A DNA stretch of 61,551 nt from Alloprevotella sp. GTDB taxonomy: Bacteria; Bacteroidota; Bacteroidia; Bacteroidales; Bacteroidaceae. Every line of letters starts with the position of its first letter. The stretch's first letter is position 1. The stretch spans positions 1-61,551 of the forward strand of contig JAFUZP010000034.1 in NCBI GenBank assembly GCA_017476545.1, given 5' to 3'. This document shows, in pieces, positions 37,976 through 47,049 of the stretch. The translations under genes were made by a program, and so were the position numbers. Below the pieces are notes generated by a model that was given only the letters and a program-made list of their open reading frames with translations, did not search any database and was not told where the DNA came from.

Positions 37976-38761
37976 TTATGTATTCACGCCCGTCTGTGGC
38001 TGTGTGGCAAGCCAAGCGTCTATCAGCCGGCGGGCAATGCTCAGACGTTCCGGGATGCGGGGCAGGTGGGCCGCATCGTACCAGCCCCCTTTCCGCAACT
38101 CGGCGCGTTGTAATTTCAGTTCGCCGCCCGCATAATCCGCCATGAAGCCGACCATCAGTCCTGACGGGTAAGGCCACGTCTGGCTACCGAAGTAGCGGAT
38201 ATTCGCCACCGTCAGCCCAGTCTCTTCCAACACTTCCCTACGCACACACTCCTCCAAGGATTCACCCGTCTCTACGAAGCCGGCAACGAGTCCCATGTAG
38301 TCCGTCTTGAAATTACGGGACTGCACTAGGAGTAGCTTATCCGCGCGCTGAATCGCCACGATGACAGCCGGGGCGAGTGCAGGCCACACCTCTTTGCCGC
38401 AACTCGTGCACCGTTTGGAGATATCTGTGTGCAGCCGCATCGGTGCGCCACATACACCACAGAATTTCGTATTCGCATCCCAGTAAAGAATCTCGCGAGC
38501 CTTGCCAGCCATCGCATACGCAGCAGGCGACAATACGCCATAGCTCTGGCGGAGGCCGACCATACGGAAACCGCCCGTTACAACAGGAGCATCAATGCGT
38601 ACCGCCCGGCATGGTACGCCTTCCAGGAGCGGCAAGCGATGCATTGTGTGCCACGGCTCCAACGGCACCGGGCTGTCAGAACCGTACGGCAGGGCATTGT
38701 CCGCCTCTAGAAGCAGCTCGTCCTGACAAAATACGAACCAGTAGTATCTCTCCATCCACAC
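37976..38761 (-). CDS. nudC: NAD(P)H pyrophosphatase NudC
   Basis: The 261-residue Nudix hydrolase cleaves NADH to NMNH and AMP and, in other bacteria, removes NAD caps from RNA. It has the four-cysteine zinc ribbon CGVCGAP...CTSCG, the Nudix box GFVETGESLEECVRREVLEE and the NADH-specific SQTWPYPSGLM motif just after it (SQPWPFPxS in most relatives, Thr for the first Pro here). The start may be the ATG at 38761 or the one two codons later. It precedes rel by 21 bp. In the 157 bp between it and pgm there is an 8-bp stem (GGCGTGCC/GGCACGCC) without a T-run. Confidence 0.92.
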   Translation of the reverse strand: MWMERYYWFVFCQDELLLEADNALPYGSDSPVPLEPWHTMHRLPLLEGVPCRAVRIDAPVVTGGFRMVGLRQSYGVLSPAAYAMAGKAREILYWDANTKFCGVCGAPMRLHTDISKRCTSCGKEVWPALAPAVIVAIQRADKLLLVQSRNFKTDYMGLVAGFVETGESLEECVRREVLEETGLTVANIRYFGSQTWPYPSGLMVGFMADYAGGELKLQRAELRKGGWYDAAHLPRIPERLSIARRLIDAWLATQPQTGVNT

Positions 38762-38918
38762 TTTTTTAAGTCCCGCTACGGGAATACGAGGAGGTTACAC
38801 AGCGGCGTGCCACCCGATCCCTGCAGGGAAACAAGCGGCACGCCTGAAAAAACTTCTACTTCCGCACGCCGCGATGCCGGAAACGCCTCCCGCACAGCCG
38901 CAACGGCGGGATTATCTG

Positions 38919-40670
38919 CTACAACCCGAGGCTCTTCTCAACCTCTTTCACCTTCTCCTCAGCACGGCGACAAGCCTCTTCGTAATCCGACGCGGCGGCC
39001 ATATCGCCTTTCACCTCAATATAGAACTTAATCTTCGGTTCGGTACCGCTCGGTCGGACGCTCACCTTTGTTCCGTCTTCGGTGTACCATTGCAGCACAT
39101 TGCTTGTATCAGGCATGTCCAACGGGGTCTCCTTTCCATCCGCATACTGGGTTAGCATCGCGAAATCCTTTGTCAGGACGACCCGGCTCCCGGCCAATTC
39201 CGTAGGACGCTGGGTACGGAAATTCTGCATCATGGCCTGAATTTCCTCCGCACCGCTCTTGCCGGGGCGCACCACGTTGATCGTCTTGTTGTAACTGAAA
39301 CCGTATTCCAAATAGAGGTCCATCAAAACGTCGTAGAGTGTCTTGCCCTGGTCTTTTGCCCATGCGCAGATTTCGGCCAGCAGGCAGCAGGCACTCACTG
39401 CGTCCTTGTCGCGGCAGAAATCCTCGGCCATAAATCCGTAGCTCTCCTCGCCACCGCCGATGTACTGCAGACTTCCTTCATCTTGATGCAGACGTACTTC
39501 GCGGGCAATCCACTTGAATCCTGTATAACAGTCGAAGAACTTCAGGTTGTTGCGCACCGCCATGTCCCGTATGGTCTCGTTGGTAACAATTGTCTTGACG
39601 ATAAACTCATTTCCAGCCATCTTATTCTGTGCTATACGCCCCTTTATAATATAATAAAGGAATATCATGCACGTCTGATTGCCGTTGATGAGTACCCAAC
39701 GCCCCTTGTCGTCCTTGCAAGCCATGCCGACACGATCTGCATCGGGGTCAGAAGCCATCACAATGTCAGCGTCAATGCGCTTTGCCAGGTTGATAGCCAT
39801 CTCTAAAGCCTCGCCATTCTCCGGGTTCGGGCTGACAACTGTGGGGAAGTCGCCGCTACGCTCCATCTGCTCGGGCACTGTGTACACATTCTCAAAGCCC
39901 CAACGCTTCAAGCTCTGGGGGATAAGCATCATTCCCGTACCGTGCAAGGGAGTATAAACTATCTTCAAATCCTTCTGACGCTGGATGACGGCGGGGTCAA
40001 TGCAGAGCCCGTGCACCTTCTCCAGGTAGATATTGTCGATTTCCTCACCGATTGTCTCTATCAATGCGGGATTGCCCTCAAACTTGATATCCTCCACGCG
40101 GATTCTCTCCACCTCGTCAATGATACCCTTGTCATGGGGCGCAAGCACCTGAGCGCCATCATCCCAATACGCCTTATAGCCGTTGTACTCCTTCGGGTTA
40201 TGGCTTGCAGTGAGTATGATACCGCTCTGACAGCCTAAATGCCGGATGGCGAATGACATTTCCGGCGTCGGGCGCATATCATCGAAGAGATAGACCTTTA
40301 TGCCATTGGCTGAAAAAATATTGGCGCACGTCTCCGCGAAGAGCCGGCTGTTGTTACGACAGTCGTGCCCTACAACAACGCTGATCTGCTCCCTGTCCTT
40401 GAAACTCTTGAGGAGGTAGTTGGAAAGTCCCTGCGTGGCAGCTCCGACCGTGTAGATATTCATCCGGTTGGTGCCAGGTCCCATGATACCGCGCAGTCCG
40501 CCAGTACCAAATTCGAGACTGCGGTAGAAACTCTCTATCAGATCCGTCGGATCCGGATTTTCTACCATACGTGCCACGGCCTCCTGCGTCTGCTTATCGT
40601 AAAGCGGAGAGGACATCCAGATTTGGGCTTTCGCCTTGCACTCTTGAATGAGTGCTGCTTGATTTTCCAT
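38919..40670 (-). CDS. Phosphoglucomutase/phosphomannomutase
   Basis: This alpha-D-phosphohexomutase interconverts hexose-1- and hexose-6-phosphates. The ATG at 40670 gives 583 residues, the size of the PGM2-like group. Motifs are GTGGLRGIMGPGTNRMN at the N-terminus, the phosphoserine loop ILTASHNPKEYNGYK, the metal-binding DPDADRVG, the sugar-binding GGGEESYG and the phosphate-binding RPSGTEPKIKFYIE. Substrate preference between glucose and mannose cannot be told. It has its own consensus promoter. Confidence 0.93.
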   Translation of the reverse strand: MENQAALIQECKAKAQIWMSSPLYDKQTQEAVARMVENPDPTDLIESFYRSLEFGTGGLRGIMGPGTNRMNIYTVGAATQGLSNYLLKSFKDREQISVVVGHDCRNNSRLFAETCANIFSANGIKVYLFDDMRPTPEMSFAIRHLGCQSGIILTASHNPKEYNGYKAYWDDGAQVLAPHDKGIIDEVERIRVEDIKFEGNPALIETIGEEIDNIYLEKVHGLCIDPAVIQRQKDLKIVYTPLHGTGMMLIPQSLKRWGFENVYTVPEQMERSGDFPTVVSPNPENGEALEMAINLAKRIDADIVMASDPDADRVGMACKDDKGRWVLINGNQTCMIFLYYIIKGRIAQNKMAGNEFIVKTIVTNETIRDMAVRNNLKFFDCYTGFKWIAREVRLHQDEGSLQYIGGGEESYGFMAEDFCRDKDAVSACCLLAEICAWAKDQGKTLYDVLMDLYLEYGFSYNKTINVVRPGKSGAEEIQAMMQNFRTQRPTELAGSRVVLTKDFAMLTQYADGKETPLDMPDTSNVLQWYTEDGTKVSVRPSGTEPKIKFYIEVKGDMAAASDYEEACRRAEEKVKEVEKSLGL

Positions 40671-40712
40671 TATCGTCTTGTTTTTTATTCGTCGTTCATC
40701 GTTTAGGAACTG

Positions 40713-40720
40713 CAAATATA
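40713..40720 (-). promoter_or_regulatory. pgm -7 box
   Basis: TATATTTG on the minus strand is a full TAnnTTTG match, about 43 bp before the ATG. Confidence 0.65.
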
Positions 40721-40752
40721 CGGGTTTCTTCGAAATGCCACCCTTTCCCCGT

Positions 40753-42147
40753 TCAGTTTTTCACGTCCGAGAGTAGTTCAGCCCGCCCGTCATCAATGAT
40801 TTTCAGTAGGAGTTCACCGAAGAGCGTATTGGCCCAGGCGAACCAAGGGCGCGTATAATTTTGCGCATCATCCCGGTAATACGCTTCGTGCATAAAGCCC
40901 GTGCCAGCGTCAGTGCGGCATAGTGAAGCCAGACAGGCGGATATTTCCTCCCTGTCCGTACTGGTCATTGCGCGCATAATAACGCTCATCGGCCAAACAT
41001 AGCCCAGCCCGACGTGCGGTCCTCCGATGCCTTCGCCCGCCAATCCACGGAAAAAATACGGGTTGTCCGGGCTAAGAACAAAGCGGCGGGTGTTCTGGTA
41101 AATCTCGTCCGCCGCACTCACATCGCTGATATAAGGCAAAGAAAGAAGTGACGGGACATTTGCGTCATCCATCAGCAGTGCATTGCCAAACCCGTCCACC
41201 TCGTAAGCATAAATGCGGCCATACTTAGGATGTTCCACTACGGCATTCTCACGGAGCGCGGCCTCCACCTGGGCGGCCAAAGCCGAGCAGCTATCAGCCA
41301 GCGACCATGCGTGATTTACTTCGCGCAGCACCTCTGCCGTCCCCCGAAGGGCACTAACGGCCATGAAATTATCGGGAACGAGATACGGGAACACGGTACA
41401 ATCGTCCGACGCACGGAAAGAAGACACTATCAAGCCACAGGGACGGGCGGGATGCCCCTGCCCCCGGTTAGACTGTGTGTCGTGCATCCGGTCAGTAACG
41501 CGCATGAAAGTGTATGGTGTCGTCCCGTCCCAACGCTGTTGTTCGCGCATCGTGCGCAAAGCAACCCGCACCGCGTCCAGCCAGAGCCCATCAAAAGCGG
41601 CGCCATCCCCCGTTGCACACCAATAGCCGTGCGCCAGGCGCAAAGGATAGCATAGCGAATTCAGCTCATACTTGCGCTCAAATACGCCAGGTCGCATCTC
41701 CGTCTCGTCTTCCGCCCAGTTTGGGCTGATGCTGTCGGGACTAAGATTAAACGCATTGGCATACGGATCAAGCAGGAGGCTACGGAACTGCCTCCTTAAC
41801 AGCCCCCGAATGAAGTCCGCTAACGCCCGATCCTCGCCCGCAAGCCGCAGGTAAGGCCACACTTGCGCGGCACTGTCACGCAGCCACAGGGCGGGAATGT
41901 CACCCGTGATGACGAAGGAATCGTCCGCGCCGGCCTTTTCCACCGTCGTATCCAAGGTGTTGGGAAAGCATTGCGCGAACATCGCGGCCAACTTCGGGTC
42001 GCCAATTTGCGCCACGGTACGTGCTATACAGGCCTCCACCGCTGGCGAAACGAACTTGCGCTGGGCCGGAGCGGGACGCTGTGCCCGCAGCAAGGATGAT
42101 GTTGCCGCCGCCACCAACAGCAACACGAGGAGAATTCTTTGTCTCAT
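40753..42147 (-). CDS. GH125 exo-alpha-1,6-mannosidase
   Basis: The 464-residue protein has a signal peptide (ILLVLLLVAAATSSLLRAQ) and the GH125 (DUF1237) signature: FVITGDIPALWLRDSAAQVW, FNLSPDSISPNWAEDETEM, FERKYELNSLCYPLRLAHGY and SSFRASDDCTVFPYLVPDNF. The family removes alpha-1,6-linked mannose from the non-reducing end of N-glycan- or yeast-mannan-type substrates. The gene is alone here, not in a polysaccharide utilisation locus. A weak -7 box (TACTTTAG) is near 42153-42160. Confidence 0.92.
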   Translation of the reverse strand: MRQRILLVLLLVAAATSSLLRAQRPAPAQRKFVSPAVEACIARTVAQIGDPKLAAMFAQCFPNTLDTTVEKAGADDSFVITGDIPALWLRDSAAQVWPYLRLAGEDRALADFIRGLLRRQFRSLLLDPYANAFNLSPDSISPNWAEDETEMRPGVFERKYELNSLCYPLRLAHGYWCATGDGAAFDGLWLDAVRVALRTMREQQRWDGTTPYTFMRVTDRMHDTQSNRGQGHPARPCGLIVSSFRASDDCTVFPYLVPDNFMAVSALRGTAEVLREVNHAWSLADSCSALAAQVEAALRENAVVEHPKYGRIYAYEVDGFGNALLMDDANVPSLLSLPYISDVSAADEIYQNTRRFVLSPDNPYFFRGLAGEGIGGPHVGLGYVWPMSVIMRAMTSTDREEISACLASLCRTDAGTGFMHEAYYRDDAQNYTRPWFAWANTLFGELLLKIIDDGRAELLSDVKN

Positions 42148-42334
42148 AGTGCCGCTAAAGTACGGGCTTCGGAGGAGAAAACAAAATTTCCCACAGGGAT
42201 TTTATTTTCTGAGCAAGATGCGCGCGATGCCCCCCGCGTCCCGTGGCGCACCCAGTGTAACCATAAAAAACAGCCGTGCAGATATTGGGAGCAGAAAGCA
42301 CGCATGGAAGAATGGCGAAGTCAGCACTTTTGCG

Positions 42335-42342
42335 TACCTTTG
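42335..42342 (+). promoter_or_regulatory. -7 box upstream of the HAD phosphatase gene
   Basis: TACCTTTG is a full match, about 110 bp before the ATG at 42452. The 304-bp gap 42148-42451 also contains the divergent GH125 promoter region and no other feature that I can support. Confidence 0.6.
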
Positions 42343-42451
42343 CCTCGGCAATAAGACACAAAACACAAGCCGTACTGAACGGCCACCCCTCAGCGCAACA
42401 GGACGGTGTGCCCACTAAGAAACGCCCAAAACATGAGGAAAGATTAAGACA

Positions 42452-43093
42452 ATGGTAACAACGATCATCTTCGACCTAGACGGAACACTCATTGACACGC
42501 TCCAAGACTTGACGAACAGCGCGAACCACGCGTTACGCCTGCATGGCCTACCCGAAAGAAGCGCGGCGGATGTCAGGAAATTCCTCGGCAACGGATATGC
42601 CCGCCTCATGGCTGAATGTGCAGGGAACGTGCCTGAAGAAACCACCAGCCGGTTACTCGCCGATTTTAACGCGTACTATACCATCCATTGTCAGGACCAA
42701 ACACGCCCCTACCACGGCATTATCAAGATGCTGCGGGAACTGAAAGGACGCGGAATACGCCTCGGAATCGTATCAAACAAAGGGGATGCCGCCGTCCAGG
42801 AGCTCGTCGGACGCTTCTTCAGCGGCCTAATTGACACCGCCGTGGGGGAACGGGAAGGCATACGGCGCAAGCCTAGTCCCGATACCGTGCTGGCCGCGCT
42901 CCAAGTTCTCGGCAGCAAAGCGGAAGAGAGTATCTATGTAGGAGATTCGGAAGTGGACATTGAAACGGCCAAGCGGGCGGGAATGGCGTGCGTGACATGC
43001 CTTTGGGGGTTCCGCGATGCCGATTTCCTGCTCGCCCACGGTGCCACGCGCACAATCAGTTCCCCAGAAGAGCTGCTCACGGCAATAGGCTAA
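42452..43093 (+). CDS. HAD-family phosphatase (phosphoglycolate phosphatase-like)
   Basis: The 213-residue protein has the HAD motifs FDLDGTLID (I), IVSNKGD (II), RRKPSPD (III) and VGDSEVDIETA (IV), with a helical cap between I and II. This is the Gph/PGP subgroup, which dephosphorylates 2-phosphoglycolate or other small phosphate esters. Substrate is not determined. Its 3' end overlaps the convergent Crp-type regulator gene by 17 bp. Confidence 0.87.
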   Translation: MVTTIIFDLDGTLIDTLQDLTNSANHALRLHGLPERSAADVRKFLGNGYARLMAECAGNVPEETTSRLLADFNAYYTIHCQDQTRPYHGIIKMLRELKGRGIRLGIVSNKGDAAVQELVGRFFSGLIDTAVGEREGIRRKPSPDTVLAALQVLGSKAEESIYVGDSEVDIETAKRAGMACVTCLWGFRDADFLLAHGATRTISSPEELLTAIG

Positions 43094-43754
43094 GTTCCGG
43101 TATCTCTACCTTACCGCGCACCATCCGTAGCAGGCCATCATCCTCCATACCGTGCAGGACGCGCGAAAGCGTACGGCGCTCCCAACCGAGTTCCGCCGCC
43201 AGAGTCGCCAGCTTTACGGAGAGTTCTTTACGCCCCGTGACCCGCAAACAACGGCGGCGCAGGAAAAGCCCGAAGCGCACAGCCAGTCCGGCTCCTTCCT
43301 CGCACCACAGGAAATTATCAGCCCGACGGGCAGCATACCCAAAGTAGTTAAGCATATTCAGGCGGAAGGCAGGATATTGGAACAGCACATCGCGCACGGC
43401 GGACTTATCCACCTCCATCAGTGAAAGGGACGAAGCGGCCGTGAACGTATGGCTATAGCGACACCGCCAACCGAATAACGCTTCGGGCTGCACCACGAGA
43501 GGGGCGGAAATCCATTCGGACAGCATATAATCGTCCGCCAAACTACGGCGGTCAGCCCGCACCTCGCCGGAAAGGATAAAGTAGAGCCCTTTTCCTGGCG
43601 TATCTTGCCGGGCAAGGCTGCGGCGGTTCTCAAGTCGGAAAAAATTCAGACGCACCCGGCCTGCCACGTCCAGCAGGTCGCGCCGGCTCATCCCTTGCAA
43701 CAACGGCAAGCAAAGCAGCCTATCAAGTCCTTCCCCTCTTAATTCGTCAGCCAT
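43077..43754 (-). CDS. Crp/Fnr family transcription regulator
   Basis: The ATG at 43754 gives 225 residues. The N-terminal half is a cNMP-binding-like barrel (ENRRSLARQDTPGKGLYFILSG), without a cysteine set for an Fe-S cluster. The C-terminal winged helix contains LATLAAELGWERRTLSRVLH. It fits the Bacteroidota group of Crp/Fnr-like regulators that do not obviously bind cAMP. Target genes are unknown; the divergent neighbour is none, because the adjacent apbE gene is also on the minus strand upstream. Confidence 0.83.
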   Translation of the reverse strand: MADELRGEGLDRLLCLPLLQGMSRRDLLDVAGRVRLNFFRLENRRSLARQDTPGKGLYFILSGEVRADRRSLADDYMLSEWISAPLVVQPEALFGWRCRYSHTFTAASSLSLMEVDKSAVRDVLFQYPAFRLNMLNYFGYAARRADNFLWCEEGAGLAVRFGLFLRRRCLRVTGRKELSVKLATLAAELGWERRTLSRVLHGMEDDGLLRMVRGKVEIPELSLLP

Positions 43755-43797
43755 TCTGCACGTTATAATAAAAATTGCCACGCCTGCAACGAGCCCG

Positions 43798-44841
43798 TCA
43801 GCGCGCTTCCAGACGTTCTAAGCCGGGGGAACGCCATACTTTCAGCGCACTGCCGTCCGAATAGACAAGGAAGGCTTGCAAGTCAGGCCGGCGGAAGAGA
43901 ATTTCCTGGGCACCCTCCAACCCCACAACCATAAAGGCCGTGGCAAACGCATCGGCAGTAGCACATTCCTGAGCGAGAACCGATGCGGAAAGGAGTGTGT
44001 GCTCTACGGGAAAACCCGTGCGGGGGTCTATCGTATGGGCCACGCGCCGCCCGTCTTTGCGATAATAGAAATTATGGTAATTGCCGCTAGTAGCAAGCGC
44101 CTCACCCGAGAGGCGGAGCACCGTCTGAAGCTCCTGCTGAAGCGGCTCCGTACCATCGGCCGGCGGTTTCTGCACGCCAACGGCCCACAGCAGCCCTTCC
44201 GCATTCACGCCCTTAGCCGCCACTTCTCCGCCTATCTCCACCAAATAGTCGCAGATGCCAAGGCGGGAAAGCATACGGGCCACCTGATCCACGGCATAGC
44301 CCTTGGCTATCGCGCCGCAATCCAGCATCAAGCGCGCATCCGCCTTCCTTATCCGCCCATTTTCCAGCCTTACTTTATCATATCCCACGAACGGGCGCAC
44401 ACTGTCCACCTGCGCGGCAGTCGGATCGCGACCTTCCTTGAAGCCGAACCCCCACAGATTGACGAGCGGAGCGACGGTGATATCAAACGCACCAGCGGTT
44501 ACAGCCGATACTTGCATGGCGCGGCGGAAAACATCGCAAAGCAACGTATCCGCCTCATCGGTCTCATTACGGTTGATGCGGGAGATAACAGAACCTGGGT
44601 TGAACATGGAAAGCGACTCGTCCACGCGCTGCAACTCACGGAGTATCTCCCGGTCAAGATTGCGGCGATACTTATACTTGACCGAGTAGGCCGTACCGAA
44701 AATCGGCCCATCGCTCTGCTGCATCGGCGGGTCGGCGGAGCGGCGGAGTATCCACACGGTAGCCACCACCAGTGCTAACAGGAAAAAGATGCGGACGCAC
44801 CAGCGCACACGCGGAGACAGAGGAAGAAAAGCCGTTGCCAT
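43798..44841 (-). CDS. apbE: FAD:protein FMN transferase ApbE
   Basis: ApbE attaches FMN covalently to a threonine of target proteins such as NqrB/NqrC and RnfG. The 347-residue product has an N-terminal membrane helix (about 16-30) and the family motifs GTAYSVKYKY, FDITVAPLVNLWGF, DCGAIAKGYAVDQVA and HTIDPRTGFPVEHTLLS...CATADAFATAFMVVG. No NQR or RNF gene is present in this window. A possible weak promoter (TCACTTTG) lies near 44862-44869. Confidence 0.93.
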   Translation of the reverse strand: MATAFLPLSPRVRWCVRIFFLLALVVATVWILRRSADPPMQQSDGPIFGTAYSVKYKYRRNLDREILRELQRVDESLSMFNPGSVISRINRNETDEADTLLCDVFRRAMQVSAVTAGAFDITVAPLVNLWGFGFKEGRDPTAAQVDSVRPFVGYDKVRLENGRIRKADARLMLDCGAIAKGYAVDQVARMLSRLGICDYLVEIGGEVAAKGVNAEGLLWAVGVQKPPADGTEPLQQELQTVLRLSGEALATSGNYHNFYYRKDGRRVAHTIDPRTGFPVEHTLLSASVLAQECATADAFATAFMVVGLEGAQEILFRRPDLQAFLVYSDGSALKVWRSPGLERLEAR

Positions 44842-44880
44842 AATCTTACTCGAGAACGATGCAAAGTGAGAATGAAACGG

Positions 44881-45606
44881 TTAAATATCTATGATAATAT
44901 TAAACGACCCGCCGAGCGCATGAGTGCCGCTCTTTCCAAAACCCGGCACGTACCAACCACGCCCCACCTCGGAACGGCTCTCGCTGATGCGGAACTTATA
45001 GCGCACCGTCCACCCCAAGTGGAAAAACTTCCAGGCGACCTGTGCCTCCACACCACCGACCAACTCCGCCCAGTGTGCCGTACTCTTCATTCCTTTATAC
45101 GCGAAAGGGAGCGTGCTGCCATAGACTTCGTCCGTCAAATCCGGCCCTCCGACATCAAAGCGGTAGGGCGACAGACCGTAACGCAGTCCGCCAAAAATGC
45201 GGTTGCCGGAGCGGGAGTCGCCGACAAAGTTATAGTCGCACCCCAACCGGATGTAAGGCGAGTGGGTGCGATAGTGTACATGGCTTGATTCACCCGTACA
45301 GTCGCTCACTCCGACCCCAAGTTCCACGCAGGGGAAGTAACGCCCGCGCAGATTCAGACGAGCCGTTCCCTCATACTGCCCCCACGGCGTAGCGACCGCC
45401 ATCACGGCACCGCACAGGTCAAACCCGAAGCTTAACCCCGCCCACAGTGGTGCCTCCCGGTTCTCCGCCGGAGTCTGGCTGAACTGGATGCCACGTACCC
45501 GCGCCGTACGCACCGTGTCGGACTGCTGCGGTTGCTGCGCCCGCACGGACAGGCTACCGAGAAGAAGTAGCGCGAAGGTACAACTGAAGATTTTCGATGT
45601 CGTCAT
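44881..45606 (-). CDS. DUF6048-like outer-membrane beta-barrel protein
   Basis: The 241-residue protein has a signal peptide (FSCTFALLLLGSLSVRAQ) and a predicted small beta barrel with many aromatic and glycine residues (SFGFDLCGAVMAVATPWGQYEG, GLRYGLSPYRFDVGG) and a terminal strand GGSFNIIIDI. It resembles the DUF6048 family of Bacteroidales. It overlaps the 3' end of the preceding gene (DUF6452-like) by 53 bp, so the two are probably translationally coupled and may act together at the outer membrane. Confidence 0.75.
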   Translation of the reverse strand: MTTSKIFSCTFALLLLGSLSVRAQQPQQSDTVRTARVRGIQFSQTPAENREAPLWAGLSFGFDLCGAVMAVATPWGQYEGTARLNLRGRYFPCVELGVGVSDCTGESSHVHYRTHSPYIRLGCDYNFVGDSRSGNRIFGGLRYGLSPYRFDVGGPDLTDEVYGSTLPFAYKGMKSTAHWAELVGGVEAQVAWKFFHLGWTVRYKFRISESRSEVGRGWYVPGFGKSGTHALGGSFNIIIDI

Positions 45607-46090
45607 AATTTACAGTAGAACGGACGAGAGCGACACTGTCCAACGTCAGCGGCATCACACCCAAAGCGTGCGACGTCCATCGGACGGCAGTCAGTGCATG
45701 GAAGACCGCCGTCGGACAGTCAATGCTCTCAAAGTGCGGCTGCGTCGTATGCGTAAGGAAGAGCGTGTCGGTGGCCACCTGCTTCCGAGCGTTTGAGAAG
45801 CGGAGAAGCAGCGTGTCTGTACCTGCCGCATTGCGAAGCGGCAGGACGAAAGAAGATATGCCCTGCGCACGGTTCAGCAACAGGATGTCGCGGCCCGCCG
45901 GGCGTATGGTCAGTGAGTCCTCCAGCGTGAGCGGATTTCCGTCCTCCGCTGTATATAGGCCGCATGTGGCCACGACGATGTTGTCCAACGGGCACTCGAT
46001 GTTGGAACACGCGGCAAGGAACAACGCCGTAAGTACAGGCAGAAGTCTAAATTTCTTCCTCAATCTGGTAACTGTTACGCCCTTCGGCAT
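45554..46090 (-). CDS. DUF6452-like lipoprotein
   Basis: The 178-residue product has a lipobox in FLAACSN, with the lipidated cysteine at residue 28, followed by IECPLDN. The soluble part consists of beta-strand-like segments (SLTIRPAGRDILLLNRAQGISSF). It looks like the DUF6452 lipoproteins that are encoded with DUF6048 proteins. It overlaps the glycosyltransferase gene by 44 bp on the upstream side and the DUF6048-like gene by 53 bp on the downstream side. Confidence 0.75.
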   Translation of the reverse strand: MPKGVTVTRLRKKFRLLPVLTALFLAACSNIECPLDNIVVATCGLYTAEDGNPLTLEDSLTIRPAGRDILLLNRAQGISSFVLPLRNAAGTDTLLLRFSNARKQVATDTLFLTHTTQPHFESIDCPTAVFHALTAVRWTSHALGVMPLTLDSVALVRSTVNYDDIENLQLYLRATSSR

Positions 46091-47000
46091 TTCTTGATAT
46101 AAGCTCGCCCAAGAAGCCGCCCACGAACAACTGCGTCCCGAGCACCATCATCGTCAGCGCGATATAGAAGTAAGGAGAATTTGTCACTAAGGGTGCGGAA
46201 ACGCCTTTGCAGATAGCCACGAGTTTCACACCGCCGACAACGAGTACCGCCACGAAGCCAAGGAGGAACATCAGTGACCCCAAGAACCCGAAAACGTGCA
46301 TCGGCTTCAGCCCGAAGCTATTGAGGAACCAAAGCGACAGCAGGTCCAGATAACCGTTGAAGAAGCGGTTGAGACCGCCGAACTTCGTTTTACCGAATTT
46401 ACGCGCCTGGTGGTGTACCACTTTCTCGCCGATATTGGAAAATCCGGCGTTCTTGGCGAGATACGGGATGTACCTGTGCATCTCTCCATACACCTCAATG
46501 TTTTTCACTACCTCCTGCCGATAAGCCTTGAGCCCGCAGTTAAAGTCGTGCAGGTTCGGGATACCGCTCACTCTCCGCGCTGTGGCATTGAAGAGTTTTG
46601 TGGGAAGGGTCTTTGAGAGGGGGTCGTAACGTTTCTTCTTATAACCCGAAACGAGGTCATACCCCTCCTCAGTAATCATTCGGTAAAGCTCGGGAATCTC
46701 ATCGGGCGAGTCCTGTAAGTCCGCGTCCATCGTGATAACGACATCGCCCCCGGCCTTGCGGAATCCGCAATGCAGGGCAGGCGATTTCCCGTAGTTACGC
46801 CGGAATTTTATACCGTGGACATTGCTGTCCTTGGCGGCCAGTTTCTCAACGACATCCCACGAGCCATCCGTGGAGCCGTCATTGACGAAGATTATCTCGT
46901 AGCTGAGTCCGTTCTCTGTAACCACCCTCCTAACCCAATCGTACAGAGGCGGCAGGCTTTCGGCCTCATTATAGAGGGGGATAACGATTGATATATCCAT
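46047..47000 (-). CDS. GT2 glycosyltransferase (DPM/GtrB-like)
   Basis: The ATG at 47000 gives 317 residues. The GT-A domain has MDISIVIPLYNEAESL, the nucleotide-binding VNDGSTDGS and the DxD-type DADLQDSPDEI, followed by DFNCGLKAYR and RYIPYLA. Two membrane helices follow at the C-terminus (about 235-260 and 275-300). This is the polyprenyl-phosphate glycosyltransferase layout, transferring a sugar from a nucleotide donor to a lipid carrier. The downstream overlap with the DUF6452-like gene suggests co-expression. Confidence 0.9.
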   Translation of the reverse strand: MDISIVIPLYNEAESLPPLYDWVRRVVTENGLSYEIIFVNDGSTDGSWDVVEKLAAKDSNVHGIKFRRNYGKSPALHCGFRKAGGDVVITMDADLQDSPDEIPELYRMITEEGYDLVSGYKKKRYDPLSKTLPTKLFNATARRVSGIPNLHDFNCGLKAYRQEVVKNIEVYGEMHRYIPYLAKNAGFSNIGEKVVHHQARKFGKTKFGGLNRFFNGYLDLLSLWFLNSFGLKPMHVFGFLGSLMFLLGFVAVLVVGGVKLVAICKGVSAPLVTNSPYFYIALTMMVLGTQLFVGGFLGELISRNAEGRNSYQIEEEI

Positions 47001-47049
47001 TTTTCTTTCCTTTGCTTCCAAGATGAGATGCCCGTCCGGCTTGCGTACG

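Noticed and set aside
38762-38918. Rho-independent terminator between pgm and nudC
   Set aside because: The 8-bp stem GGCGTGCC/GGCACGCC has a long loop and is not followed by a T-run on the minus strand.
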